Shown one piece after another: positions 1 to 9,829 of a stretch of DNA of 40,244 bases; within the stretch, counting starts at the first letter, position 1, and each line of letters opens with the position of its first letter. The DNA is taken from positions 195,920 through 236,163 of the forward strand of contig CADEEV010000003.1 of the NCBI GenBank assembly GCA_902826455.1, given 5' to 3'. A program made the position numbers and the translations under genes. A model generated the notes under the pieces. It was given only the letters and a program-made list of their open reading frames with translations, searched no databases and was not told the origin of the DNA. This DNA is from an uncultured Acidobacteriota bacterium (GTDB taxonomy: Bacteria; Acidobacteriota; Vicinamibacteria; Fen-336).

Positions 1-1046
1 CCCAACAGCTGCCGCGTGCGCACGACGGGCGCCAGCGGGTCGAGGAGGGTCTCCACGGAGCTCCCGGCGCCGGACACGAGCCATGCCGTGGCGAGGGCGC
101 ACGGCGCCGCGACCGCGAGGATCGACGGAGCGCCGCCACAGACGAGTGCGGCCAGCAGCAGGCCCGCGCACAGCGGGGCGGCCAGGAACACCTTGAAGAA
201 CGGCACGCCGATGGCCAGCCCCACGGCGAGGACCAGCCAGCCCCGGCCTTCGCCGGCGCGCGCGCGCCCCAGGCCCACGACCGCTCCCAGCGCCAGCGCG
301 AGAGCCGGCACGAGGGAATTGGCGAACACCAGGGACAACAGCAGGTTGCCGGCGAAGAGCTCCGACCACCAGCGCAGATCGCGGCCCGCCGCGAACAGGA
401 ACGACAGATCCGCGAACAGCGGCGTGAACCCGGCCAGCGCCACGGCCGCGCGTCCACCTCCCAACGCGCGCGTGGCCGCGCGCAGCGCGAGCACGAGAGC
501 GACGGCTCCGAGCGTCACGTCCAGGCGGTACAGGGCGTCGTAGGGCGTGACGCCCGCGTAGCGCAGCGCCATGGCCCGGATCAGGTGGGGGCCGAGGTGA
601 TAGTGGAGCGCCACGCCCGCGAGGCCGGGAACCTGGGGCGGCCAGGAGGTCGCGACCTCCCACGTCACCGCGACGTGAAACGCCGTGTCGATGCGCTCGA
701 GGTCGTCGAGGAGGAAGTCGCCGTTCGCGGCACGGCGGTTCAGGCCGTACTGCGTGAGGGCGAGAAGGGCGACGCACGCGCCGAGCGCCGGAAGAGCGCC
801 CCGCAGGGTCGGGCCGGCGCTGCACCGCCAGCGACCGAGCGGCAGCAGGAGGGCGAGGTCCGCGAGTCCGACGAGCACGAGGAACAGGCGCGGCTCGCCG
901 CTGGCGAAACCCAGCCAGGCCGCGAAGGCGGCGAACGCGAGACCGGCCGGCAGGACGAGGGCGACGTCGATCCGGAGCCGCAGCAAACGCTGCAGCGCGA
1001 CCCCGGGCCCCGCGATCGCGAGGGCCGCGAAGGCGACGGCGCCCAG
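1..1046 (-). CDS. Partial GT-C-like polytopic membrane protein (C-terminus off left edge)
   Basis: The minus strand stays open from just after the enolase stop to the window edge and encodes a strongly hydrophobic protein of at least 348 residues with about 8 predicted membrane helices. A loop after the third helix contains DDLERIDTAFHV and then PPQVPGLAG and LHYHLGPHL. That pattern of an acidic luminal loop followed by PP..P.LAG....YH resembles GT-C-fold, lipid-linked sugar transferases of the kind loosely called DUF2298-like or mannosyltransferase-like. The assignment is by pattern only. The reading frame is the same as enolase and begins right behind its TAG. No ATG or GTG occurs in frame until the second helix, so I place the start at CTG 1046, seven bases after a GGAG that overlaps the enolase stop. 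A TTG at 986 is the alternative. It is the last gene seen of the operon that starts at 4925. Confidence 0.62.
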   Translation of the reverse strand, partial: MGAVAFAALAIAGPGVALQRLLRLRIDVALVLPAGLAFAAFAAWLGFASGEPRLFLVLVGLADLALLLPLGRWRCSAGPTLRGALPALGACVALLALTQYGLNRRAANGDFLLDDLERIDTAFHVAVTWEVATSWPPQVPGLAGVALHYHLGPHLIRAMALRYAGVTPYDALYRLDVTLGAVALVLALRAATRALGGGRAAVALAGFTPLFADLSFLFAAGRDLRWWSELFAGNLLLSLVFANSLVPALALALGAVVGLGRARAGEGRGWLVLAVGLAIGVPFFKVFLAAPLCAGLLLAALVCGGAPSILAVAAPCALATAWLVSGAGSSVETLLDPLAPVVRTRQLL

Positions 1047-1049
1047 GCC

Positions 1050-2336
<1,287 letters not shown>

Positions 2337-2396
2337 TCAGGGCCCCTCTCCTCGGCCGGCCAGGATCGTAACCGAAAGCGGCCCCGGACGCGGCGG

Positions 2397-3641
2397 CTAG
2401 ACGAGCGCCGGGTCGACCTTGCACTCCTCGCCGGGAGTGACGACCACGACGCCGTTCTCGGTCACGGTGTGGCGGCGGCGATCCTCGGCGGGGTCGTAGC
2501 CGATCACGGCACCCTGCGGCAGCTCGACGTCGCTGTCGACGATGGCGCGGCGGATGCGGGCATTGCGGTGCACGATCGCGTTCGTCATCACGATGGAGTC
2601 CTGGATGTCGCAGAACGAGTGCACCCTCACGTTCGGCGCGAGGATCGAGCGCTGCACGCGGCTGCCCGAGACGATGCAGCCCATGGACACGATGGACTCC
2701 GTCGCTTCGCCCTTGCGCCCGTCCTGGTTGAAGACGAACTTGGCGGGCGGGAACTGGGGCTGGTAGGTGCGCATCGGCCAGTCGGGGTCGTAGAGATTGA
2801 AGACGGGGTCGACCTGGATCAGGTCCATCGACGCGTCGTAGTAGGCATCGAGGGTGCCGACGTCGCGCCAGTACTTCGATTCCTTCTTGTTCTCGTCCCA
2901 GAACAGGTAGGCGTAGACCCGCTCCCCGCGGCTCACCAGGCTCGGGATGATGTCCTTGCCGAAATCGTGGCTCGTGGCCTCGTCGGCGTCCCGGAGGAGC
3001 TCGCGCTCGAGGACCTCGAAGTCGAAGATGTAGATGCCCATGGAGCCGAGGGCGAAGCCGGCGTTCCACGGCGTGGGCGTCGCGGCCTGGGGCTTCTCCT
3101 GGAAGCCGGTGACGCGCGAGTCCTCGTCCACCTCGAGGATGCCGAAGCGCCGCGAGTCGGCGATCGGCACCTCGATCGCGCCCACCGTGAGCGAGGCGCC
3201 CCGGGCGATGTGGACGTCGAGCATCTTCCCGTAGTCCATCTTGTAGATGTGATCGCCCGACAGCAGGATCACCCAGCGCGGCCGCTCGCGGCCAAGGGAA
3301 TAGAGGTTCTGGTAGACGGCATCCGCGGTGCCGAGGTACCAGTTCTCGCCGGTGCGCTTCTGGGGCGGGAGGATCTCGACGAACTCGCCGAGCTCGGTGT
3401 TGACGACGCTCCAGCCCAGGCGGACGTGGCGGTTCAGGCTCTGGGACTTGTACTGGGTGGCGATGAAGATCTTCCGGAGCCCCGAGTTGATGCAGTTGGA
3501 CAGCGTGAAGTCGATGATGCGGTAGGCGCCCCCGAAGGACACGGCGGGCTTGGCCCGGTCCCGGGTGAGCGGGTAGAGACGCTCGCCGGCGCCGCCGGCC
3601 AGGAGCAGAGCCACGACGTCCCGCAGGAGAAGGACGTTCAC
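2397..3641 (-). CDS. glgC: Glucose-1-phosphate adenylyltransferase (ADP-glucose pyrophosphorylase)
   Basis: Makes ADP-glucose from ATP and glucose-1-phosphate, the committed step of bacterial glycogen synthesis. The 414-residue protein has the nucleotidyltransferase loop LLAGGAGERLYPLT near residues 13-26 followed by RAKPAVSFGG, the ADP-glucose signatures FIATQYKSQSLNRH and SGDHIYKMDYGKML, the sugar-phosphate segment VGTLDAYYDASMDL, and a C-terminal left-handed beta-helix rich in I and V repeats. GTG 3641 is the only start that keeps the whole N-terminus. It sits 7 bp past the aldolase stop, so translation is probably coupled. Ribosome-binding site is weak (AGAGCGGA). No glgA, glgB or glgP is visible nearby. 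The company of eda and eno suggests co-regulation of carbon storage with central metabolism; that is inference. Confidence 0.97.
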   Translation of the reverse strand: MNVLLLRDVVALLLAGGAGERLYPLTRDRAKPAVSFGGAYRIIDFTLSNCINSGLRKIFIATQYKSQSLNRHVRLGWSVVNTELGEFVEILPPQKRTGENWYLGTADAVYQNLYSLGRERPRWVILLSGDHIYKMDYGKMLDVHIARGASLTVGAIEVPIADSRRFGILEVDEDSRVTGFQEKPQAATPTPWNAGFALGSMGIYIFDFEVLERELLRDADEATSHDFGKDIIPSLVSRGERVYAYLFWDENKKESKYWRDVGTLDAYYDASMDLIQVDPVFNLYDPDWPMRTYQPQFPPAKFVFNQDGRKGEATESIVSMGCIVSGSRVQRSILAPNVRVHSFCDIQDSIVMTNAIVHRNARIRRAIVDSDVELPQGAVIGYDPAEDRRRHTVTENGVVVVTPGEECKVDPALV

Positions 3642-3648
3642 TCCGCTC

Positions 3649-4296
3649 TCATCGCTCCCGGAGCGCCCGCCATTCCGCGACGAGGCCGGCCACGCGCCGT
3701 GCCTTGGTCTCGATCGCCCCCCAGTCGGAGGCGGCGACGCTCTTGCGGTCGACGAGGCCGCTGCCCAGCCCCACGGCCGCGGCCCCGGCGTCGAGCCACG
3801 CGGTCAGGTTCTCCTCGTCGACGCCGCCCGTCGGCATCAGGCGCAGGAACGGCAACGGCTCCCGGAGCGCCCTCAGATAGCCGGGGCCGAAGACCGTCGC
3901 CGGGAAGATCTTGGTGACGTCCACGCCCGCCTTGTGGCACGTCATGACCTCGGTGGCGGTCACGCCCCCCATCGACACCATGAGGCCGTGGCTGCGGGCC
4001 TCGGCCAGCAGGTCGGCGTCGAAGTGGGGGGACACGGAGAAGCGGGCGCCGGCCCGGGCCGCGGCGCGGATCTGCTCGCGCTCGGTGACCGAGCCCACGC
4101 CGACGACCACGCCGGGCGCGTCGCGCAGCGCCCGGACGGCATCGAGTGCTCCGGGGACGGTGAAGGTGACCTCGAGGAGCCGCAGGCCGCCGCGCAGGCA
4201 CGCGCGGCCGGCCTCGATCGCCTGGGACGCCGTGTCCGTGCGGAGCACGACGAAGGAGCGCGTCTCCTCGACGGCGGCGAGCAGGCTGTGGTTCAA
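3649..4296 (-). CDS. eda: 2-keto-3-deoxy-6-phosphogluconate aldolase family protein
   Basis: Class I aldolase that cleaves KDPG to pyruvate and glyceraldehyde-3-phosphate (Entner-Doudoroff pathway), or a related 2-keto-3-deoxy sugar-phosphate. The roughly 215-residue TIM-barrel protein has LLEVTFTVPGALDAVRAL, carrying the conserved general-base Glu; VGVGSVTEREQI; the Schiff-base Lys in VDVTKIFPATVFGP; and the phosphate-binding LMPTGGVDEEN. The start is TTG 4296, whose TTGA overlaps the stop of the upstream cyclase gene by 4 nt. A much longer open frame continues upstream but is only antisense and overlap noise. Which 2-keto acid it cleaves cannot be read from sequence. No edd is in the window. 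Confidence 0.93.
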   Translation of the reverse strand: MNHSLLAAVEETRSFVVLRTDTASQAIEAGRACLRGGLRLLEVTFTVPGALDAVRALRDAPGVVVGVGSVTEREQIRAAARAGARFSVSPHFDADLLAEARSHGLMVSMGGVTATEVMTCHKAGVDVTKIFPATVFGPGYLRALREPLPFLRLMPTGGVDEENLTAWLDAGAAAVGLGSGLVDRKSVAASDWGAIETKARRVAGLVAEWRALRER

Positions 4297-4925
4297 GACC
4301 GTGACCTCAGGACCACGCGGGCCGGGGAGCCGTCGGCGCCCGCGATCCGCAAGGGCAGGCACACCATCTCGTAGTCCCCGGCCTCGACCTGGGAGAGATC
4401 GAGGCCCTCGATGATCACGACGCCGGCGCCGAGCAGCGCGTGGTGCGCCGGAAAGTCGTGGCTCCCGAACTGTTCGACAGACAGGTAGTCGATGCCCACG
4501 AGCTTGATTCCCGCCTGGACCAGGTAGACCGCGGCGTCGGGCGTCAGGTAGACGAAGTCTTCCTGGAACTGGGGCGTGCGCATCTGGCCCGACATGCGGG
4601 TTTTCAGCAGGATCCGCAGATCGTCGCGCAGATCCAGGGCCTCGAGGTCCGCGCGTTCGATCTTCTCGCGGGCCGCGACCTCCACGACCCGTGCCTTGCC
4701 CAGGAGCATCTCGAGGGGCAGCTGGTCGACCGTCGCGCCGTCGGCCAGGAAGTGGTAGGGCGCGTCGACGTGGGTGCCGGCGTGGGCGCCCATCGTGAGC
4801 CGGGCCACGTTGTAGGGTTGACCGTCGTCGATCCGATGGGTGAAGTCCATCTGGAAGGGCGGATCCCCGGGGAACGTGGGGATCGAGGCGGAGAGCGGCA
4901 CTGTGACGTCGTAGATGCGGGCCAT
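4293..4925 (-). CDS. Cyclase-family metal hydrolase (kynurenine formamidase-like)
   Basis: Member of the putative cyclase / kynurenine formamidase superfamily (PF04199), 210 residues, the usual length. The metal-binding motif H48-A-G-T-H52-V-D54 followed by APYH58 is intact, so it should be a Zn or Mn hydrolase acting on a formamide or a lactone-like ring. Kynurenine formamidase is the best-known activity, but no other tryptophan-catabolic gene is present. Its coupling with a KDPG-type aldolase could equally fit sugar-lactone or related carbon metabolism, which is inference. It is the first gene of the minus-strand operon. A -10-like TATGCT at 4961-4966 lies 35 bp upstream on the minus strand, without a recognisable -35. 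Confidence 0.9.
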   Translation of the reverse strand: MARIYDVTVPLSASIPTFPGDPPFQMDFTHRIDDGQPYNVARLTMGAHAGTHVDAPYHFLADGATVDQLPLEMLLGKARVVEVAAREKIERADLEALDLRDDLRILLKTRMSGQMRTPQFQEDFVYLTPDAAVYLVQAGIKLVGIDYLSVEQFGSHDFPAHHALLGAGVVIIEGLDLSQVEAGDYEMVCLPLRIAGADGSPARVVLRSRS

Positions 4926-5024
4926 GTCTGGATTCCGGGACGCTCCCCTTAGCGCCGCCTAGCATAGCGCAACGCGGCGCGGCCTTTGCCCCGCGGCGCG
5001 GCTCCGGAGCGCGTTCAAAATGGG

Positions 5025-5053
5025 TTGACAGCCCCCGCCCCCGCTGCTAGCGT
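5025..5053 (+). promoter_or_regulatory. Sigma-70-type promoter for the outer-membrane barrel gene
   Basis: TTGACA at 5025-5030, a 17-bp spacer and TAGCGT at 5048-5053. Transcription would start near 5060, about 20 nt before the preferred GTG start. The same TAGCGT -10 recurs at the STAS-gene and pta promoters in this window. Confidence 0.75.
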
Positions 5054-5080
5054 GAGGCTTTGAAGGTCCTCATCTCCGCA

Positions 5081-6787
5081 GTGAAGAAGATCCGCTCGCC
5101 GTTCGCGACCGTCGGGAGCGCCGCCCTTCTGCTCCTCGCATCCTCTCCCATTGCCCGGGCCCAGAGCGCATCACCCGGAAACGTCGTGGGCTGGGTCGAA
5201 GACAGCCGCGGCGTTCCGGTGGCCGGGGCGCTCGTCTCCTTCTTCGCGAAGGGCATGCGCGGCGGGGGGCTCGTCGCCTTCTCCGACGACTCGGGCCGCT
5301 TCGCGCTCCCCTCGCTGCCGGCCGGGTCGTACACCGTGCGCGCGGTGGGACGCGGCCTCAAGGCGGCCCAGGCGCAGCGCATCACGGTCCTGCCCAACCA
5401 GGACGCGATCCTGTCCTTGAGCCTCGCCAGCTTCAGCGAGCTGACCGAGAAGGAATCCGAGGAAAAGGCGCGCGAGTGGAAGTGGCTGGTGAGGCACAAG
5501 ACCCGCTCGGTCCTCGAGCAGTCCGGCGCCGAGACCGTCTCGTACGACGCGGCGGGCCTCGAGCGCCCCGAAGCCCTGGCGCCACAGATCGGCGGGTCGG
5601 TCGAGGTCGTGACGAACGCGCTGGCGCGGCCGGGGCGCGACTTCTCGACGAGCGACCTGCTCTCCGGCACCGGCGCCGTTCGCCTCGAGGGCCGGATCGC
5701 GGACATCGCGACGTTCACCCTCGGTGGCCTCGTGGCCGAGAGCGAGGACACGACGTGGCGGATGGGCGCGGAGTTCGTGGTGGAGCCGGGAGGCGGCCAC
5801 GAGATCCGCACCGGGACCGGCTACGGGACGCGGTACGTGCGGCCCCTGACGGACATCGGGCCCGACGTACGGCTCGACGCGGGCACGGTGGGCGCCCTCT
5901 TCATCGAGGATCGCTGGACCATCAACGACCAGGTCACGACCACCTTCGGAGGTCGGCACTCGTACATCGGCTTCGTGACCGGCGACCGCAACCACATCGA
6001 CCCCATGCTCGCCTTCGAGATCAAGGGCTCGGGCGACACCACGATCCTGGCCTCGGCGGAAGAGCGCACGATCGTCCCGGGCGGCGATCTGCTGACCCTC
6101 TCGACGCTCTCGGTGGCGCCCGCGATCGTGTACGCCGACCTCGGCGGAAGCCTCTCGCCGGAGCACCTGCAGCGTTTCCGCCTCGGGCTCGAGCGGCGCC
6201 TGGGCGCGGGTCATGTCGGCGTCCGGGCCTTCCGCGAAGAGACGAAGAACCAGCTCGTCAACGCGTTCAGCGGCCCGAGCAACGCCCGCAGCCTGCGCAT
6301 CGACAACCGCGGCGCCGTGACGACCCAGGGCCTCACCCTCGACGTCGGCCAGGAGCTCGGGCGCTGGGTGCGCGGCTCCGTCGCTTACTCCTTCGGGCGC
6401 CTCGAGCGCGATGCGAACGGCACCGCGAGCTTCGCGCTCGCGAGCGATCCGTTCGGCGTCGGTCCCGGCCGGTTCCACGACGTCACGGCCCAGCTCGAGA
6501 CGTTCATCGAGCCGACCGACACGCGTCTCGTGGCCTTCTACCGCGTGAACGTCGTGCGGGCGGACGGGCCCGAGGCCGAGGCGAGCGCGTCCAAGCACAA
6601 CACCCGCTTCGAGGTCCAGCTCAGCCAGGGGCTCCCCTTCCTGGGCGGGCTGACCCGGGCCGACTGGGACCTGCTGGTCGCCGTCCGAAACCTGTTCTAC
6701 GACTCGGCCGAGGGCGGGATGCTCGACGAGATGGCGGTGCTCAACGCACCCACCAGGGTCATGGGAGGGATCTCCGTCCGCTTCTGA
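5081..6787 (+). CDS. Outer-membrane beta-barrel with N-terminal carboxypeptidase-regulatory-like domain
   Basis: Predicted TonB-dependent-receptor-like outer-membrane protein, 568 residues from GTG 5081. The start was chosen because it gives a classic signal peptide: MKKIRS, a hydrophobic stretch, then cleavage after ARA. An in-frame TTG at 5060 would be almost on the transcription start. Residues about 28-115 form a CarboxypepD_reg-like beta-sandwich (GWVEDSRGVPVAGALVSFF, GRFALPSLPAGSYTV). After a linker, the rest alternates short polar turns with amphipathic strands and ends in GGISVRF, the terminal Phe expected of BAM substrates. A clear plug domain and TonB box are not evident, so it may be a plug-less barrel. 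Substrate unknown. It is monocistronic, with its own promoter and terminator. Confidence 0.8.
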   Translation: MKKIRSPFATVGSAALLLLASSPIARAQSASPGNVVGWVEDSRGVPVAGALVSFFAKGMRGGGLVAFSDDSGRFALPSLPAGSYTVRAVGRGLKAAQAQRITVLPNQDAILSLSLASFSELTEKESEEKAREWKWLVRHKTRSVLEQSGAETVSYDAAGLERPEALAPQIGGSVEVVTNALARPGRDFSTSDLLSGTGAVRLEGRIADIATFTLGGLVAESEDTTWRMGAEFVVEPGGGHEIRTGTGYGTRYVRPLTDIGPDVRLDAGTVGALFIEDRWTINDQVTTTFGGRHSYIGFVTGDRNHIDPMLAFEIKGSGDTTILASAEERTIVPGGDLLTLSTLSVAPAIVYADLGGSLSPEHLQRFRLGLERRLGAGHVGVRAFREETKNQLVNAFSGPSNARSLRIDNRGAVTTQGLTLDVGQELGRWVRGSVAYSFGRLERDANGTASFALASDPFGVGPGRFHDVTAQLETFIEPTDTRLVAFYRVNVVRADGPEAEASASKHNTRFEVQLSQGLPFLGGLTRADWDLLVAVRNLFYDSAEGGMLDEMAVLNAPTRVMGGISVRF

Positions 6788-6812
6788 TACTCCAAGGCGA
6801 GCCCGAAACCAG

Positions 6813-6843
6813 AGCGAGGCGGAGAGCGCCTCGCTTCTTTTTT
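6813..6843 (+). terminator. Intrinsic terminator after the barrel gene
   Basis: A perfect 9-bp stem, AGCGAGGCG (6813-6821) with CGCCTCGCT (6827-6835), a 5-nt loop and then the T-rich tail TCTTTTTT ending at 6843. It lies 26 bp past the barrel gene stop. Confidence 0.9.
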
Positions 6844-6963
6844 CGCCTGGCGGTCGCTCCAAGCCTATGAATTCCGCTTCCGTGAATCCGAATTCGCCGC
6901 GCCGAATGCATCTAGTAGTGCATGTATTATCAGGACTTTACGGCATTTCTGATTTCATGGATC

Positions 6964-6979
6964 GGGCACGCCGATTGCA
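6964..6979 (+). promoter_or_regulatory. Sigma-54 (-24/-12) promoter of the two-component operon
   Basis: GGGCACGCCGATTGCA matches the RpoN consensus TGGCACG-N4-TTGCW at every defined position except the first T, with the essential GG (6965-6966) and GC (6977-6978) at the correct spacing. Transcription would begin near 6990, 14 nt before the kinase ATG. About 70-85 bp further upstream, ATGCA-N8-TGCAT (6906-6923) is a possible activator-binding dyad. The operon itself encodes a sigma-54 activator, which suggests autoregulation. Confidence 0.75.
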
Positions 6980-7003
6980 GCGCCTTGGATCAAGTTCAAA
7001 ACT

Positions 7004-9829
7004 ATGAAAGGCCCTCGTCTCAAGAACCTCGCGGTGGTGGCAGTGGCGTTGCTGCTCACCGGCCTGGGCCTCTACAACATCTTCCTGAAGGCGACATGGA
7101 CGATGCTGGACGATGGCGTTCTCTGGAAGGACGCCCCGGCCGGCGTGACGGCGGCGCGTGTCGCCCCCGGTGGCCCTGCGGCCCTCGCGGGCGTCCACGG
7201 CGGTGACGTGCTTCTGGCCATCGACGGGGACGAGGTGCTCACGGACGAGCAGGTACAGGCGCGTCTCGCCCACCGTTCGGCCGGCAGCCGTGTCCAGTAC
7301 TCGCTGCTGCGCTCCGAGGAGAGGCGTTCGCTGGAGCTCGAGGTCAAGCCGCTCGCGAAGGGCAACGTCACGCTCTTCTACTACCTTTCGCTCGTCGGCT
7401 TCTTCAGCCTGATCGTCGGGACGATCGTGATGCTCCGCCGGCCGCCCGACCGCGCGGCGCTCCACTTCTACGCGATCTGCCTGCTCTTCTTCCTGATGTA
7501 CTCGACGTCCTACACGGGACGGCTGAACCTGGCCGACTGGACGCTGCTGTGGACCGACCACCTCGCGATCCTGCTGCTGCCGGTGGTCTTCCTCCACTTC
7601 TGCATCTCGTTCCCCGAGCGCCGGCTGCCGGCCTCGCGGGCGTGGCTCGTCCCGGCCGCCTACATGCCGGCGCTGGCCCTGGCCGGCGCGGCGGTGGCGA
7701 GCCAGGTGCTCTTCGTCACGACCCCGGGCGGCGAGGTGCTCTGGCGCATCACGGCCGCGATCGATCGCAGCAAGCCGCTCTACTTCGGGTTCCTGTTCGC
7801 GATCTCCTTCGGGATCCTGCTCGACTCTTACCGGAAGACGCGCAGCCTGACGGCGCGCAAGCAGATGAAGTGGCTCGTCTGGGGCACCGGTGCGGGCGTC
7901 CTTCCCTTCTTCCTGTTCTACGCGATCCCGTTCGCCCTGGGACGGGAGCCGCGCTTCGCGATGGAGCTCGCCGGCTACATCCCGCTGGCGCTCATCCCGC
8001 TGTCCCTGGCGTACGCCGTCGTCAAGCACCGCCTCATGGACGTCGAGCTCATCTTCCGCCGCTCGCTGGTCTCGGTGCTGGCGACCGCGGCGATCGTGGG
8101 CATCTGCCTGCTCGTGGTCGGGACCCTCGGCTCGCTCTTCACCGGCGACGAGGAGCCCCACGTCACGCTCATCGCGGTGCTCTCGACGCTCGTGGTGGTG
8201 CTGCTCTTCACGCCGGTCAAGAGCCGCATCCAGGACGCCATCGAGCGGCTCTTCTACCGCCACCACGAGAGCCCGCGCCGGTCCCTGCTGCGTCTGTCCC
8301 AGGACCTCAACTCCGAGCTCGATCTCGACTCGATGACCGCGCGCCTGCTCGACGGCGTGTCCCTGGCCCTGGGCGTGACGTCGGTCGCCGCGTTCCTGCC
8401 GGAGAGCGACGGCTCCTTCTCGATCTTCCAGTCCCGGGGCTGCGCCCCCGGCACCGAGACCGTGCGCCTGCCCCGCGGCGGCGCGCTGCTCCACAAGCTG
8501 GCGCTGGGCGGGCCCGTCCACGCCGAAGCGGCCGGCGAGTCGTATCCCGAGGCCGGCCCCCTCGACCTCGTCTACTACCTGCCCTGCCGCGTGAAGGGCG
8601 AGGTGATCGCGGTGCTGGGCGTCGGCCGCAAGGGCGGCTTCGACACGCTGAACAGCGAGGAGGTCGAGCTGCTGCAGGCCCTCGCGGGCCAGGCGGCCAC
8701 CGCCTTCATGAACGGCCGGCTCTACCAGAGCCTGCGCGAGAAGGCCGAGGAGCTCCAGCGCCTCACGGACTACAACCAGAACATCCTCGAGAGCATGGAC
8801 TCCGGGATCCTCGTGCTCGACCTCGAGGGCCAGCTCGTGCGCTGGAACCGCGCGATGGAAGGGCTCTACGGCAGGAAGCGGGAAGAGATGCTCGGCCGCA
8901 CCCTGGACGAGATCTTCCCCGCGGCGTTCCTCGAGGCGCTGCGCGGCAGCCTGGTCCTCGAGGACCACGAGGAGATCGCCCACATCTACAAGCTCCACCT
9001 TCCGGCGGCCGACGGACGCAGCCTGATGGTGAACGTCTCGATCGCCCCCTTCGAGGTGGTCTCGGGCGAGCGCCACGGCACGGTGCTCATCCTCGAGGAC
9101 GTGACGGGGCGCGTGCGCCTCGAGGAGCAGCTGCAGCATTCGGAGAAGATGGCCTCCATCGGCCTGCTCGCCGCGGGCGTCGCCCACGAGGTCAACACCC
9201 CGCTCACCGGCATCTCGTCGTACACCCAGATGCTGAAGGAGCAGGTGAAGCCCGAGGACCTGCGCTTCCCGCTCCTCGAGAAGATCGAGAAGCAGACGTT
9301 CCGCGCGGCGAAGATCATCAACAACCTGCTCAACTTCGCGCGCTCGTCCACGGCCGAGTTCGAGGTGGTGGACGTGAACAAGAGCGTCCTCGAGGTGCTC
9401 TCGCTCCTCGAGCACCAGCTCGACAAGGCGCGCATCCGCGTCGTCAAGGAGCTGACCGAGGACCTGCCCGAGGTCCGCGGCAACGAGAACCGCATCCAGC
9501 AGGTGTTCTTCAACCTGATCCTGAACGCCCGCGACGCCATGCCCAAGGGCGGCTGGCTCACGATCGCGACCCATGCCGACGACGACACGATCGTGGTCGA
9601 GGTGCGCGACACGGGCCACGGCATCAAGCGCGAGGACGTGAAGCGGATCTACGATCCCTTCTTCACGACGAAAGGCATCGGCCGCGGCACCGGTCTCGGC
9701 CTGTCCGTGTCCTACGGCATCGTCCAGGAGCACGGCGGCGCGATCTTCGTCGACTCGGTGCCGGGCAAGGGCACGACGTTCCAGGTGGCGTTGCCGGCGG
9801 TGCGCGTCGTGGAGGCGGCCCGCCGGTGA
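7004..9829 (+). CDS. Membrane sensor histidine kinase (PDZ-7TM-GAF-PAS-HisKA-HATPase)
   Basis: A 941-residue NtrB/ZraS-type sensor kinase. Helix 1 is at about 8-27. An extracytoplasmic PDZ-like domain follows at about 45-115 (VAPGGPAALAGVHGGDVLLAIDGD), then roughly seven more helices between 124 and 400. The cytoplasmic part has a GAF-like domain at about 430-575, a PAS domain at about 590-705, and a HisKA domain with phospho-accepting His728 in GVAHEVNTPLTGI. The ATPase domain has the N-box NLILNARDAMPKGG, G1 VEVRDTGHGI, and F/G2 DPFFTTKGIGRGTGLGLS. It should autophosphorylate and signal to the NtrC-type regulator that overlaps its stop codon by 4 nt. A PDZ domain on a kinase suggests sensing of protein C-termini or envelope stress; that is inference. 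There is no Shine-Dalgarno sequence before ATG 7004, and the leader would be short. Confidence 0.95.
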   Translation: MKGPRLKNLAVVAVALLLTGLGLYNIFLKATWTMLDDGVLWKDAPAGVTAARVAPGGPAALAGVHGGDVLLAIDGDEVLTDEQVQARLAHRSAGSRVQYSLLRSEERRSLELEVKPLAKGNVTLFYYLSLVGFFSLIVGTIVMLRRPPDRAALHFYAICLLFFLMYSTSYTGRLNLADWTLLWTDHLAILLLPVVFLHFCISFPERRLPASRAWLVPAAYMPALALAGAAVASQVLFVTTPGGEVLWRITAAIDRSKPLYFGFLFAISFGILLDSYRKTRSLTARKQMKWLVWGTGAGVLPFFLFYAIPFALGREPRFAMELAGYIPLALIPLSLAYAVVKHRLMDVELIFRRSLVSVLATAAIVGICLLVVGTLGSLFTGDEEPHVTLIAVLSTLVVVLLFTPVKSRIQDAIERLFYRHHESPRRSLLRLSQDLNSELDLDSMTARLLDGVSLALGVTSVAAFLPESDGSFSIFQSRGCAPGTETVRLPRGGALLHKLALGGPVHAEAAGESYPEAGPLDLVYYLPCRVKGEVIAVLGVGRKGGFDTLNSEEVELLQALAGQAATAFMNGRLYQSLREKAEELQRLTDYNQNILESMDSGILVLDLEGQLVRWNRAMEGLYGRKREEMLGRTLDEIFPAAFLEALRGSLVLEDHEEIAHIYKLHLPAADGRSLMVNVSIAPFEVVSGERHGTVLILEDVTGRVRLEEQLQHSEKMASIGLLAAGVAHEVNTPLTGISSYTQMLKEQVKPEDLRFPLLEKIEKQTFRAAKIINNLLNFARSSTAEFEVVDVNKSVLEVLSLLEHQLDKARIRVVKELTEDLPEVRGNENRIQQVFFNLILNARDAMPKGGWLTIATHADDDTIVVEVRDTGHGIKREDVKRIYDPFFTTKGIGRGTGLGLSVSYGIVQEHGGAIFVDSVPGKGTTFQVALPAVRVVEAARR

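Noticed and set aside
6869-6895. Two GAATTC sites with similar flanks as a mobile-element footprint
   Set aside because: No inverted ends, target duplication or transposase is nearby; probably chance in an AT-richer spacer.
6938-9733. A 931-codon open frame on the minus strand
   Set aside because: Antisense to the histidine kinase, whose domains are all recognisable. The translation is biased and lacks any motif.
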